This document shows, piece by piece, positions 53,219 through 61,973 of a DNA stretch of 64,000 nucleotides (position 1 is its first letter; the number at the start of each line of letters is the position of its first letter). The position numbers and the translations under genes were made by a program. The notes beneath the pieces were generated by a model. That model searched no databases. It had not been told where the DNA came from and saw only the letters and a list, made by a program, of their open reading frames with translations. This DNA is from Aliirhizobium wenxiniae. GTDB taxonomy: Bacteria > Pseudomonadota > Alphaproteobacteria > Rhizobiales > Rhizobiaceae. The stretch spans positions 1 through 64,000 of the forward strand of contig NZ_JACHEG010000003.1 of assembly GCF_014201355.1 (NCBI RefSeq), read 5' to 3'.

Positions 53219-54130
53219 TTACCGCTGGTCCCAGCGGTAACGCATCTCGTAATAGAGAACGGCGAGGGGCAGAAACCAGGGCTTGCCGTAATAGAGATGA
53301 CGGCTGCGGAAGGGCAGATCTTCGTAGGTACTCGGTTTATCTTCGATCCCCAGCATGCGCTGGGCAATCTTGTGGCCGAACCAGCTGGCACGCGCGATAC
53401 CGGTCCCGTTGAACCACAGGCGTAATCAACGCCTTCATGCTGACCGAGATGCGGCAGCTTGTCGAAGGTGAAACCGGTCTGGCCGTGCCAGTAGTGGGAA
53501 ATCCCTGCATCTGCCAGTTCGGGGAAAACCTGCAGCATCTGTTTGCGCAGATGCGCCGCATTCGTTTCAACCACGTCTTCACCGGTAACTTTGAGCACGC
53601 GGCCGCCAAAAACGATGCGCGTGCCGTCCGGCGATGGCCGGAAATAGGTGACGACACGCTGGCTTCCGGCAAGCATCCGCCGCTTCGGCATCAACCGGCT
53701 CATGACGGCGGACGGCAGAGGTTCGGTTGCTATGATTGCACTGCGGATCGGGATGATACGGCGCTGCAGAAAAGGATAGAGCGAGCCGTTATAACCGTTC
53801 GTAGCGAGCAGAACCTGCTTTGCCTGGATCTGCTTCCTGCCCGCCGATACCCGGAAACCTGCTGCTTGCCGTTCGATTGCCGTCACGCGTATGCCGCCAA
53901 TGATGGTCACGCCAGCCCGTTCGGCAGCCTGTGCCAGACCTGCAACATATCGCGCCGGGTGCAGCCCGGCATAGCCGGGAATGGCGAGACCTCCGTGATA
54001 GAAGTCGGTGCCGATCTCGCCATGTTGTTCCGCACGTGGCACGAGATGGGCATCACAGGGCATGACCTTGCGGATGCGCTCCAGCTGCGCGCCTATCGCA
54101 TCGTAGGCTCGCGGCGTAACGGCGCCGCGG
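53219..54130 (-). pseudogene. DAO-family oxidase gene, 5'-truncated and frameshifted
   Basis: The first about 100 residues with the GxGxxG FAD motif are absent; homology starts near 54130 with TPRAYDAIGAQLERIRKV and continues through PRAEQHGEIGTDFYHGG and GLHPARYVAGL. Near 53411-53416 one base is missing: before it the frame reads VDYACG, after it the correct continuation FNGTGIARASWFGHK and RSRHLYYGKPWFLPLAV runs in another frame to a TAA at 53221-53219. The tail GKPWFLP is shared with the intact DAO protein at 44102-45376. A relic of a gene from the catabolic region. Confidence 0.85.
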
Positions 54131-54510
54131 AATAGTACACTAATTATGTAGATAATATTGACCGCAGCAACGTTCTGGCCGAGCATCCGGTATTGTGATG
54201 AACCGGATCTCAAGGTGTTTCATGATCGCGAGCAGCCTTCCTTTATTTGGGTTTGACCTCATTGCGTTTTCGGCCCGTCCTCGGTTGTTGCAGGATCTGG
54301 CCGTACGGTCAGAGCGGCAAGCCCGCATCGATCTCAATCGGGCTGATGACGAGAAGCCGTCGCCAGAAGACCGGCATCCCGAGAGCTTCTATTGGGGAAT
54401 TCATCTGCCTTATTGAACCGGATAGCGGTTCAATCGCGTTGCTGTGTACGAGTCTTGTTTTGTGTCGGTGGCCTGTAACCGTTGCGGATGATCGAAAAGG
54501 GATGACACGC

Positions 54511-54873
54511 ATGACGTCGACTTTGCCTGCTCTGGAGCACGGACACGCACCAATCACCCTGCAATATCTCTTTCGCGATGCCCTTCACGAGTTTGAAGAC
54601 TGGGACGCTTATGTCCCGGAGCCAGAGGTGGCTTTCGGTCAACATGCCGTTCGAATATCGGAAGTTTTCGAGGCTCTTAAAGGGTGCTCGGACATTGTCC
54701 CCGCCAGCATTGCCGGGGGCGTCGCCGACAGGCTTTCGAAGCCATGGGAAGGGGAAGGTCCTCTGGACGAGATGGAGTTTTCGACCACAGCGCGGGTGAT
54801 GAGCATTCTCGTCCGTAAAAGACTATTGGCGGAACAACGATCCGAATTGCCCGGATCAATCAAAAACCACTGA
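54511..54873 (+). CDS. hypothetical protein, 120 aa
   Basis: The product starts MTSTLPALEHGHAPITLQYL and contains a Glu-rich middle and ends RSELPGSIKNH. No signal peptide, membrane segment or known domain is recognised. ATG 54511 has AAAAGG ten bases upstream; ATG 54502 in the same frame sits only one base from it. Codon use looks coding, but the area is rich in gene relics, so it may be a remnant. Confidence 0.45.
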   Translation: MTSTLPALEHGHAPITLQYLFRDALHEFEDWDAYVPEPEVAFGQHAVRISEVFEALKGCSDIVPASIAGGVADRLSKPWEGEGPLDEMEFSTTARVMSILVRKRLLAEQRSELPGSIKNH

Positions 54874-54926
54874 ACCGCCTTGCAGGCTCGTTCAGTCGAT
54901 GAGGAGGGTGCAAGCCCGGGACCATT

Positions 54927-55022
54927 CGGCATGCGCGGAATGCTCGCAAGCAGGGCGTGCGTATAATTATGGCTGGGATTTGCAAAGACAGTACGGGTTT
55001 TCCTTGGGAAGCTGACCTCAGT
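54927..55022 (-). pseudogene. C-terminal scrap of an oligopeptide ABC ATPase
   Basis: A minus-strand frame reads TRTVFANPSHNYTHALLASI followed by PRM, close to the tail of DppD/OppD-type ATPases (general pattern of PSHPYTRALLASIPR). No Walker or signature motifs lie upstream in any frame, so only the tail remains. The rest of 54874-55214 shows no convincing gene. Recognition rests on one motif. Confidence 0.5.
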
Positions 55023-55214
55023 CGTGACGATGATCATCGACTTCTCGCTTTTTGTCCGGCTGGACCAGACGATCGTCAGCCGTGCAAGGTCGATGTCGAT
55101 TGCCCCGAATGCGGCCTCCAGCGGCACGATACCGATGCCGTTCATTGCAAGGCTTGTGGCTAGCTTCGCAACATCCTCGATGAGGGCCATTGAGTCGTTG
55201 AAGAGCCGACATCA

Positions 55215-55245
55215 CAACGGCGTTAGACCTGTGTTATAGCCGTTG
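55215..55245. promoter_or_regulatory. 7-bp inverted repeat with 17-bp spacer upstream of LacI gene
   Basis: CAACGGC (55215-55221) and GCCGTTG (55239-55245) pair perfectly across 17 bases, ending 27 bases before the GTG start of the LacI-type gene. A LacI-family half-site pair or autoregulatory site is likely, though the spacer is longer than the usual contiguous operator. Confidence 0.5.
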
Positions 55246-55272
55246 CAGGATTCGAACGAGAGGTCTCGACAC

Positions 55273-56250
55273 GTGGCAACGCTGGAGGATGTGGCGGAAC
55301 TGGCCGGCTGCTCGCTTGCTACAGCAAGCCGGGCGCTGACGCTGAAAGGATCGATCAGCGACGCAATGCTGCGCAAGGTACGCCGCGCGGCTGCCGAACT
55401 CGGCTATCGCCATGCTGTGCCCGGCGGCAAGTCGGGCCGCAGGCTGGTAGTCGGCATCCTGATCCCCAGCATCACCAACCCGGTTTTTTCGTCGTCTCTG
55501 TCGAGCATCGAGAACCGCATGCTGATGGCGGGACATGGTGTTCTGATCGCCCAGTCGAACTATGACCCCGCCCGTGAACTGAATGCGGTTGCAGCCCTTC
55601 TGAACGAAAAGCCGACGGGGTTGATCCTCACGCTTTGCGGCGCGGAAAAGAGCGGTGTTCTTGACCTGCCGCTACCGCCAACTGTGCTTTTGCACAATCG
55701 GCCGACCCCGCATTTCCCTTCCGCCGTGACAGTCGACAATTTCAGGGCGGGGCATGAACTCACCGCTTATCTAAGGGAACTTGGCCATCGTCGTATCCTC
55801 TTCCTCTCCGGAAGCTTTTCGACCTCGGACCGAGCCAAGCTGCGTTATGACGGTTATGCCAGCGCAATGCGGGGTACCGGCATAGACCCACTGCCAGCCA
55901 TGCAGATATCCTTCGTCGGTGACTACGACCTCCTCGACCTGAGTGCAACAATCGCGGACCGGAAGCCGACGGCGATCATCGCCTCAAACGATCTTTTGGC
56001 CTTCGGCGTCATTGGCGCACTGCGCCGCGAAGGCCTCTCGGTTCCAGGTGACATATCCGTGGCGGGTTTTGACGGCATATCGCTCGGCCGGATGATGGAT
56101 CCGCCACTGACTACGATCGAGATGCCGGATGCAAGTATGGGCGCAGCTGCCGCCTCCCTGCTTCTTGACATCGCCGAAAACGCTGCTCCGCCCAGGCACC
56201 TGGAAATGGCCTACACGCTGAGACGCGGCGGCAGTGTCCGGGCGATCTGA
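55273..56250 (+). CDS. LacI-family transcriptional regulator, 325 aa
   Basis: HTH at the N-terminus (ATLEDVAELAGCSLATASRAL, residues 2-22), then a periplasmic-binding-protein-like ligand domain (VVGILIPSITNPVFSSSL; AIIASNDLLAFGVIGALR; VAGFDGISLGRMMDPPLTTI). GTG at 55273 is the likely start, with GAGAGG upstream; a TTG at 55243 is possible. It is convergent with the Ugp-type operon and is its probable regulator, sensing the imported sugar or polyol derivative. Confidence 0.9.
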   Translation: MATLEDVAELAGCSLATASRALTLKGSISDAMLRKVRRAAAELGYRHAVPGGKSGRRLVVGILIPSITNPVFSSSLSSIENRMLMAGHGVLIAQSNYDPARELNAVAALLNEKPTGLILTLCGAEKSGVLDLPLPPTVLLHNRPTPHFPSAVTVDNFRAGHELTAYLRELGHRRILFLSGSFSTSDRAKLRYDGYASAMRGTGIDPLPAMQISFVGDYDLLDLSATIADRKPTAIIASNDLLAFGVIGALRREGLSVPGDISVAGFDGISLGRMMDPPLTTIEMPDASMGAAAASLLLDIAENAAPPRHLEMAYTLRRGGSVRAI

Positions 56251-56254
56251 AGAC

Positions 56255-56287
56255 AAAAAAAGACCGCCGGACCTTTCGATCCGGCGG
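56255..56287 (-). terminator. Rho-independent terminator of the Ugp-type operon
   Basis: CCGCCGGA (56264-56271) and TCCGGCGG (56280-56287) form a perfect 8-bp stem. On the minus strand it is followed by TC and seven U residues, so it ends the transcript from the binding-protein gene. It lies four bases after the convergent LacI stop. Confidence 0.88.
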
Positions 56288-56312
56288 CAATTAATCTGCT
56301 ACACGTTCGGGG

Positions 56313-57581
56313 TTAGCTGCGCGGCAGCAGACGCTTCACTTCTTTCGCAGCGTCTTCCAGAGCCTCGTCCGGCGTGGCCGACTGTTCGACAACGCGGGCA
56401 GTATTGTCGACGATCGTCTGGGTGACGCGAACGCCGTTGGAACCCGGGAAGGCGTACCACGGGATCATCCGCGGCATCTGCTTCAGGCCGGCCTGGAACA
56501 GCGGGTTTTCCTTGTAGAAGTTGCCGAGATATTCGGGCGACTTGGCGGCAAGTTCGTTGTTCGGAACATAACCGGTGCCCGGAACAACAACCGAGGCGCC
56601 ATAAGGGCCGGCGGCGAACTTGGCGAACTTCCAGGCTGCTTCCTGCTTGGCCTCGTCCTTGGTCAGGATGACGACAGCGTTGCCGCCCGTCGGCAGCTTG
56701 CCGTTTTCCGCGTCGAGCAGCGGAATTTCAGCCGTGCGCAGGTCGAACTTGTCGCCGACATTCTTGATCGTGTTCCGCAGCGCGCCGGTGGTCTGGAATG
56801 CAAAGCCGACCTTGCCCGCAACGAAGGCCTGCTCGCCGGCAGCCTTGGTGAAGACCGGCATGCCGGCTTCCTTGACGAGGCGATCAACGATCTTCATCGC
56901 CTTCTGGCCCTGTTTGCCGTTGAACGTGACCTTGCTTTCGTCTTCCGACAGCATCGTGCCGCCTGCGCCGAACAGAAGCGCCGAGAACATCCAGTCGTCG
57001 CCCTGCCAGCGGAAGTCGACCGATTCCACGCCGTTGCCGAGCGCCTTGATCTTGGCGCCGAGTGCAATGACTTCGTCCCAGGTCTTCGGCGGCTGATCCG
57101 GGTTGCCGCCTGCAGCCTTCACCAGATCGGCATTGTAGTACATGATCGGGTTCGAGGTTGCGAAGGCGAGACCGACCTGCTTGCCATTGACCTGCGCAAG
57201 CTTGAGGATCGTTTCGGAGAAGCCCTGCTCGGCCATCGTCGCCTTGTCCTTGGCGATCATCGGGGCCATGTCGACCGGGATGCCACGCTCGTCGGCCATG
57301 CGCAGACGGTTGAGGCCGATAAAGGTCAGGTCAGGCATTTCGGCCGTACCGGCCTGGCGCATGATCGTCTGGATGCCTTCTTCATAGGTCGCGGAAGGAT
57401 TGGCGAACTGGATCTTGATATCCGGGTTCTCTTCCATGAACTTCTTCGAGATCGTGTCCATCACGTCCTTGAAGAAGCCCGGCATCGGGTAATGCACGTT
57501 TAGCGTGGTTTCGGCATGCGCCGGCAGCGCGATCGTCACGACGACGCCTGCTGCGGCAAGGATTTTGGTGAAGTGCTTCAT
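56313..57581 (-). CDS. periplasmic sugar/glycerol-phosphate-type ABC binding protein (UgpB-like), 422 aa
   Basis: Family-1 binding protein with a Sec signal peptide (MKHFTKILAAAGVVVTIALPAHA), then LNVHYPMPGFFKDVMDTISKKF, an ATSNPIMYYNADL block and WAFPGSNG-like tail residues. The overall layout is UgpB-like. It is the last gene of the operon and its product should be the most abundant transporter part. The ligand might be a glycerophosphodiester or sugar, given the phosphodiesterase encoded first in the operon (inference). Confidence 0.9.
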   Translation of the reverse strand: MKHFTKILAAAGVVVTIALPAHAETTLNVHYPMPGFFKDVMDTISKKFMEENPDIKIQFANPSATYEEGIQTIMRQAGTAEMPDLTFIGLNRLRMADERGIPVDMAPMIAKDKATMAEQGFSETILKLAQVNGKQVGLAFATSNPIMYYNADLVKAAGGNPDQPPKTWDEVIALGAKIKALGNGVESVDFRWQGDDWMFSALLFGAGGTMLSEDESKVTFNGKQGQKAMKIVDRLVKEAGMPVFTKAAGEQAFVAGKVGFAFQTTGALRNTIKNVGDKFDLRTAEIPLLDAENGKLPTGGNAVVILTKDEAKQEAAWKFAKFAAGPYGASVVVPGTGYVPNNELAAKSPEYLGNFYKENPLFQAGLKQMPRMIPWYAFPGSNGVRVTQTIVDNTARVVEQSATPDEALEDAAKEVKRLLPRS

Positions 57582-57648
57582 CGCATGGCTCCTGCGTTGA
57601 ACAATTGGGTTTATGCTCGGGAGGTATGGCGACCGGGGGTACGGGGGT

Positions 57649-58485
57649 TCAGCCCTTGAGACCGGTCATGGTGATCCCTTCGACGAAACGCTTCTGGGCA
57701 ATCAGAAAGGCACCGACGAGTGGGGAAGTGATGATCAGTGTTGCCGCCATCAGCGCGCCGTAGTCGTCTCCCGCTTCCGCGGCGCGGAAATAGAGAAGAC
57801 CGAGCGGCGGCGTGGCATAGGCCTGGTTCGAGACGACGATCAGCGGCCAGTAGAGGTCGTTCCAGTGGGCCACGACCGAGAAGATCGAAAACGCGGTGAT
57901 CGCCGGCCAGGCATTCGGCACGATGACCCGGGCAATCACCCCGATCTCGCTCATGCCGTCGAGGCGCGCGGCGTGGATCAGGTCATCCGGCATGGCGCGG
58001 AAGAACTGCAGGAACAGGAAGATGCCGAAGACCGAGATCGAGAAAGGAGCGACCAGCGCGGCATAGCTGTTGAGCGCGCCGATCCGGTCGAAACCGACAT
58101 AGAGCGGCAAGGCCGTTGCATGGATCGGCACCAGAAGACCGAGCATGACCAGCACCATCATCGCCTTGGCCGCACGAAACTTGAGCTTCGCCATGGCGTA
58201 GGCGCAGGGGATGGCGATTACCACCTGGATGACGAGGATCATCAGGCAGACGATCACGCCGTTGAACAGCAGCGTCGGCATATGTACGCGTGACCAGGCC
58301 TTGGTGAAATTCTCCACGTAGAACCAGTGCTGCGGGATGAGGTTGAGCGACGAGGTGAAGATGTCGCTCTGCGCCTTGCCGGCAGTCGAGATCATGAAGA
58401 TGTAAGGCGCCAGGAAAACGACGGCACCGAGGCTGAGGATGGAGAGCCGGACGACGCGGCCGAAGTTGAAACCGTTCGGGCTCAT
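57649..58485 (-). CDS. ABC importer permease, UgpE-like, 278 aa
   Basis: Six-span inner-membrane permease with the EAA loop in HAARLDGMSEIGVIARVIVPNAWPAI and the FLFLQFFRAMPDDLI segment typical of the CUT1 family. The start overlaps the stop of the partner permease by four bases (ATGA). Confidence 0.93.
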   Translation of the reverse strand: MSPNGFNFGRVVRLSILSLGAVVFLAPYIFMISTAGKAQSDIFTSSLNLIPQHWFYVENFTKAWSRVHMPTLLFNGVIVCLMILVIQVVIAIPCAYAMAKLKFRAAKAMMVLVMLGLLVPIHATALPLYVGFDRIGALNSYAALVAPFSISVFGIFLFLQFFRAMPDDLIHAARLDGMSEIGVIARVIVPNAWPAITAFSIFSVVAHWNDLYWPLIVVSNQAYATPPLGLLYFRAAEAGDDYGALMAATLIITSPLVGAFLIAQKRFVEGITMTGLKG

Positions 58486-59423
58486 GAGTAGTGCACCTGC
58501 TTGTCCTGGACTCGGTATTGGAAGAACATCAGCACGACGAGGATGGCGAGGAAGACCACGGTCAGCGCCGAGGCGTAACCGACGCGCAGATAGACGAAAC
58601 CTTCCTGGTAGATTGTGTAGAGCAGCACTTCCGACGCCTTGTTGGGGCCGCCTTCGGTGAGCGTCTTGACCGTCTCGAACACCTTGACCGAGTTGATGAT
58701 GCTGATCGTCGTGACGAACAGCGTCGTCGGTCCGAGCATCGGCCAGGTGACCAGCCGGAACCGGTCCCAGGAGGATTTGGCGCCGTCGATTTCGGCCGCC
58801 GCATAAAGCTCCCGTGGGATGGCGGTGAGGCCAGCGAGGAACAGCACGAGGTTGAAGCCGACCGACTGCCAGACGCCGATGATCGACAGGCTGTAGAGAA
58901 CCATGCCGGCCGAGCCGAGCCAGTTCGGACCGGAAACCCCGATCATGGCGAGCATCGTATTGATCGGCCCGATCGTCGGATGAAAGAGATATTGCCAGAC
59001 GGTCGCCATGGCAACGAGCAGCGAGGCGACAGGCAGGAAATAGGCGGTGCGGAAGAACGACCGGCCAATGCCTTCGGCCTCGATCAGCATCGCCAGGCCC
59101 AGCGCCATGAAGATCGACACCGGCGTGACGATCGCCGCATAGACGATCGTGTTCCCCAGCGACTTCTGGAAGGTGCGGTCGCCGAAGGCTTCGACATAGT
59201 TTTCGAAACCGACGAATTCGAACCCCGAATAACCGAGCTCGAAATTGGTGAAGCCGAGGAAGATCACGGCTGCGACAGGCAGGATGATGAACAGGAAGAC
59301 CAGCACGATGGCAGGCAGGGAAAGCATGATCCCCGCACGCGCTTCATGACGTTCGGCAACCGAGCGCCTTGCCTTCGCGGTAACCGGAATTGCTCCGATC
59401 GGGCTTGCGGCCATATCAGCCAT
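58482..59423 (-). CDS. ABC importer permease, UgpA-like, 313 aa
   Basis: Six-span CUT1 permease: IMLSLPAIVLVFLFIILP near residues 31-48, NTIVYAAIVTPVSIFMALGLAMLIE, and the EAA loop AAAEIDGAKSSWDRFRLVTWPML. ATG 59423 is chosen, with GGGAGG upstream; it overlaps the preceding ATPase stop by eight bases. A longer frame to 59552 is rejected because it lies inside the ATPase gene. Confidence 0.92.
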   Translation of the reverse strand: MADMAASPIGAIPVTAKARRSVAERHEARAGIMLSLPAIVLVFLFIILPVAAVIFLGFTNFELGYSGFEFVGFENYVEAFGDRTFQKSLGNTIVYAAIVTPVSIFMALGLAMLIEAEGIGRSFFRTAYFLPVASLLVAMATVWQYLFHPTIGPINTMLAMIGVSGPNWLGSAGMVLYSLSIIGVWQSVGFNLVLFLAGLTAIPRELYAAAEIDGAKSSWDRFRLVTWPMLGPTTLFVTTISIINSVKVFETVKTLTEGGPNKASEVLLYTIYQEGFVYLRVGYASALTVVFLAILVVLMFFQYRVQDKQVHYS

Positions 59424-60585
59424 GCACCGCCTCCCTGATTGCGTTTTCGGCAAGCGGAGCGGAAGCCAGACGGGTGCCATCGGCACCGAATACGAAGATA
59501 TGCTCAGCAGATGCCGACAGACGCACCGGCGCGCCGGAGGCAAGCCCTGCACCCTCGGCCGGTGTGACCTTGGCGATCATCGTTTCGCCTATCCCGTCGA
59601 GGCGGCAATAGACGATGATTTCCGAACCGAGGAACTCGATGCGATCGACATGGGCCGGAAGACCCGCCTCGCCGGAACGCGATACCTGCACGAATTCCGG
59701 CCGAATGCCGAGCGTGACCTGGCTGTCGGCCGGCAGGCTGCGATCGGCGAGCACGCAACGCTCGGCGCCGAGCGCAATGATGCCGTTCTCTTCCACCTGC
59801 GAGGCGATGAGGTTGATACGCGGCTGGCCGACGAATTTCGCCACCTCGATATGCTGCGGATCGTCGTAGATGACCTGCGGCGGCGCGAGCTGCAGCAATG
59901 AACCGCCGATCATCACCGCCACGCGATCCGCCATCGACAACGCTTCCGCCTGGTCATGGGTGACATAGACGGTCGGCACGCCGGCGCGGCGATGCAATTC
60001 GACGATCTCGCCGCGCGCATGGACGCGCAGATTGGCGTCGAGGTTGGACAGCGGCTCGTCCATCAGGAACACGGCCGGACGGCGCACCATGGCGCGGGCC
60101 AGTGCCACGCGCTGGCGCTGGCCGCCGGACATCTGGCCCGGCTTGCGGTCGAGAAGCTGGTCGATCTTCAAGGATGCCGCCATCTCGCGCACGTCGCGAT
60201 GGATATCGGCGACAGCCTTGCGATGTCCCGGCATCAGCGGCACGACGAACGGGATGCGCTGCGTCCGCGTCAGCCGGCGCATGACCAGCGGCACGGCAAT
60301 ATTCTGCGCCGCCGTCAGATGCGGATAGAGCGCGTAGGACTGGAACACCATCGCGATATTGCGGTCGGCAGCCTGGACCTGGCTCACCTCGCGCCCCTCG
60401 ATGACGATATCGCCGCTATCGGCAGTCTCGAGACCGGCGAGGATGCGCAGAAGCGTGCTCTTGCCGCAGCCCGACGGGCCGACCAGCGCGATGAACTCGC
60501 CCGGCTGCGCATCGAGGCTGACACCCTTGAGGATCTGGTTGCCGCCGAAGGATTTCTGGATGTTGGTGAGGGTAAGCGCGCTCAT
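59416..60585 (-). CDS. ABC importer ATPase, UgpC-like, with about 19-residue insertion, 389 aa
   Basis: CUT1-type ATPase: Walker A GPSGCGKST (36-44), Q-loop VFQSYALYPHLT, signature MSGGQRQR (152-159) and Walker B VFLMDEPLSNLDAN, with C-terminal TOBE-type regulatory domain. Between the Q-loop and signature, residues about 106-124 (TRTQRIPFVVPLMPGHRKA) have no counterpart in usual UgpC/MalK. This sits in the helical subdomain that touches the permeases. It overlaps the phosphodiesterase stop by four bases. Confidence 0.92.
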   Translation of the reverse strand: MSALTLTNIQKSFGGNQILKGVSLDAQPGEFIALVGPSGCGKSTLLRILAGLETADSGDIVIEGREVSQVQAADRNIAMVFQSYALYPHLTAAQNIAVPLVMRRLTRTQRIPFVVPLMPGHRKAVADIHRDVREMAASLKIDQLLDRKPGQMSGGQRQRVALARAMVRRPAVFLMDEPLSNLDANLRVHARGEIVELHRRAGVPTVYVTHDQAEALSMADRVAVMIGGSLLQLAPPQVIYDDPQHIEVAKFVGQPRINLIASQVEENGIIALGAERCVLADRSLPADSQVTLGIRPEFVQVSRSGEAGLPAHVDRIEFLGSEIIVYCRLDGIGETMIAKVTPAEGAGLASGAPVRLSASAEHIFVFGADGTRLASAPLAENAIREAVHG

Positions 60586-61454
60586 TCCGCGGCCTCCTCG
60601 CTCACCCAGCGATGCGACTTCGCCGCCGGACCGCCCTTGGGCGCAGATTGCGGGTAAACTTCGTGGATGACGTCATCGATGTAATGGGCCGTCGTACCCG
60701 GCACTGCGACGATCTCGCTCGTCACCTCGTCGCCGAACTCATGCACGACCGCGCCGATCAGTCGCTCGCCCGGCATTTCGCGCTCCAGCGTATCGATGAT
60801 AAAGGCGGCCGAAGGTCCCCAGACGATCGACGTGTTTTTGAACTTGCCCGTCCAGGCCCAATGCAGGTGGCCGCTGGCGAAAAGCGGCACGTCATGTTCG
60901 GCCATCAGGTCGAAGAAACGCTGGCGCTGGGCGGGGCGGAAACCCCAGTACCCCGTATCGCCTTCCTGCGGCTCGTCGACAAACAGCGGCTTGTGGGAAA
61001 ACAGCGCCAGCCGGCATCCGTTACGCTCTTCAAATGCGGTCCGCAGCCATTCGAACTGCGCCTCTTCTTCTTCCTCGTGACCGACAAGAAGCGCATTGAG
61101 CCCAACGAAACGCCAGCCGTTCGCATCCTCGATGAAGCGATCGCTTCCTGCGAGATCACGCCAGCGCTTCAGGCGCTCGGCATTGACGGGCTGGTGCGAG
61201 CCCGGCAGATGGCCGACATCGTGATTGCCGGGAACGATCAGCATCGGCGCCGTCGCCTGACGCATCAAATCCATCGAGAAGGTAATGTCATGGTCCTTGT
61301 CGGCGCCATCGACGGAAAGGTCGCCGGTATGGATGATAAGGTCGGCCTTCTGGTCTTCGATCCAGGTCAGAAGTGGTTCCCAGTTGCCGTTGAAATGAGG
61401 CTTCTCCGGGCTGAAATGGGTGTCGGTGATCTGGATGACTTTCATGGTCGGCAC
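60582..61454 (-). CDS. calcineurin-like metallophosphodiesterase, 290 aa
   Basis: Dinuclear metal phosphoesterase of the class III cyclic-nucleotide phosphodiesterase/GpdQ group: QITDTHF (8-14), IIHTGDLSVDG (40-50), PGNHDVGH (75-82), LFSHKPLF and SGHLHWAW. No signal peptide, so cytoplasmic. First gene of the Ugp-type operon, and coupled to the ATPase by ATGA overlap. A likely job is cleavage of an imported phosphodiester such as a glycerophosphodiester; cyclic AMP is an alternative substrate. Confidence 0.9.
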   Translation of the reverse strand: MPTMKVIQITDTHFSPEKPHFNGNWEPLLTWIEDQKADLIIHTGDLSVDGADKDHDITFSMDLMRQATAPMLIVPGNHDVGHLPGSHQPVNAERLKRWRDLAGSDRFIEDANGWRFVGLNALLVGHEEEEEAQFEWLRTAFEERNGCRLALFSHKPLFVDEPQEGDTGYWGFRPAQRQRFFDLMAEHDVPLFASGHLHWAWTGKFKNTSIVWGPSAAFIIDTLEREMPGERLIGAVVHEFGDEVTSEIVAVPGTTAHYIDDVIHEVYPQSAPKGGPAAKSHRWVSEEAAE

Positions 61455-61714
61455 TCCGGCTGTCTCGGGGCGAGCCGCATTCCGGCCCGCTGTGTTGCGA
61501 GCCTCTTAGTGCCTGCTTGTGTCAGGCCCGTAACAAGCCTTTCCACCTGCTTTTCATTTTAGTCATAAAAGCTTCACGGCGGCGCAACGCCCGGTGGAAG
61601 GGCTTGCTGGTGACGATTTTCTGAATGACGGAGTAACGCGCTTTCTGTGTCGTATATCGACTGTGCCACGACACGAACTGTCGCTAATCTTCCTCCGACA
61701 TTCAGGAGACGGTA

Positions 61715-61870
61715 TTGGCAGAATTTCCAACAAAGGCAAAAGTGGTCATCATCAGGTTGATTGCCCCTCCTGAAGAAACATACGGCCTTTCGATGCGGCC
61801 CGCCGGAATCGTGAAAGATCTTGATATTCACGCCGACCGTGTGGCGAAAGTCGTTGGTGGCAGCGATTGA
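61715..61870 (+). CDS. small ORF, 51 aa, with strong ribosome-binding site
   Basis: TTG start at 61715 with AGGAG (61704-61708) six bases upstream. The product begins MAEFPTKAKVVIIRLIAPPE and ends HADRVAKVVGGSD. No domain is recognised. It sits alone between the Ugp-type operon and the outer-membrane pseudogene. It could be a real small protein or a fragment. Confidence 0.4.
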   Translation: MAEFPTKAKVVIIRLIAPPEETYGLSMRPAGIVKDLDIHADRVAKVVGGSD

Positions 61871-61973
61871 TCTCTCCCGCATTGATGACGAAGGCGGCTG
61901 TAGATCAAGGCGGGTTTGAGATCGTGCCTTAGACCTAATCACCGGATCTACTCTTCAGCCCTGAAAGCGCGTA

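Noticed and set aside
54195..54416. 73-codon plus-strand frame left of the hypothetical gene
   Set aside because: No ribosome site and no recognisable content; probably part of the decayed stretch.
61574..61942. 122-codon minus-strand frame after the Ugp-type operon
   Set aside because: Lacks a ribosome site and lies opposite a shorter frame with a better one; its sequence does not resemble a protein domain.
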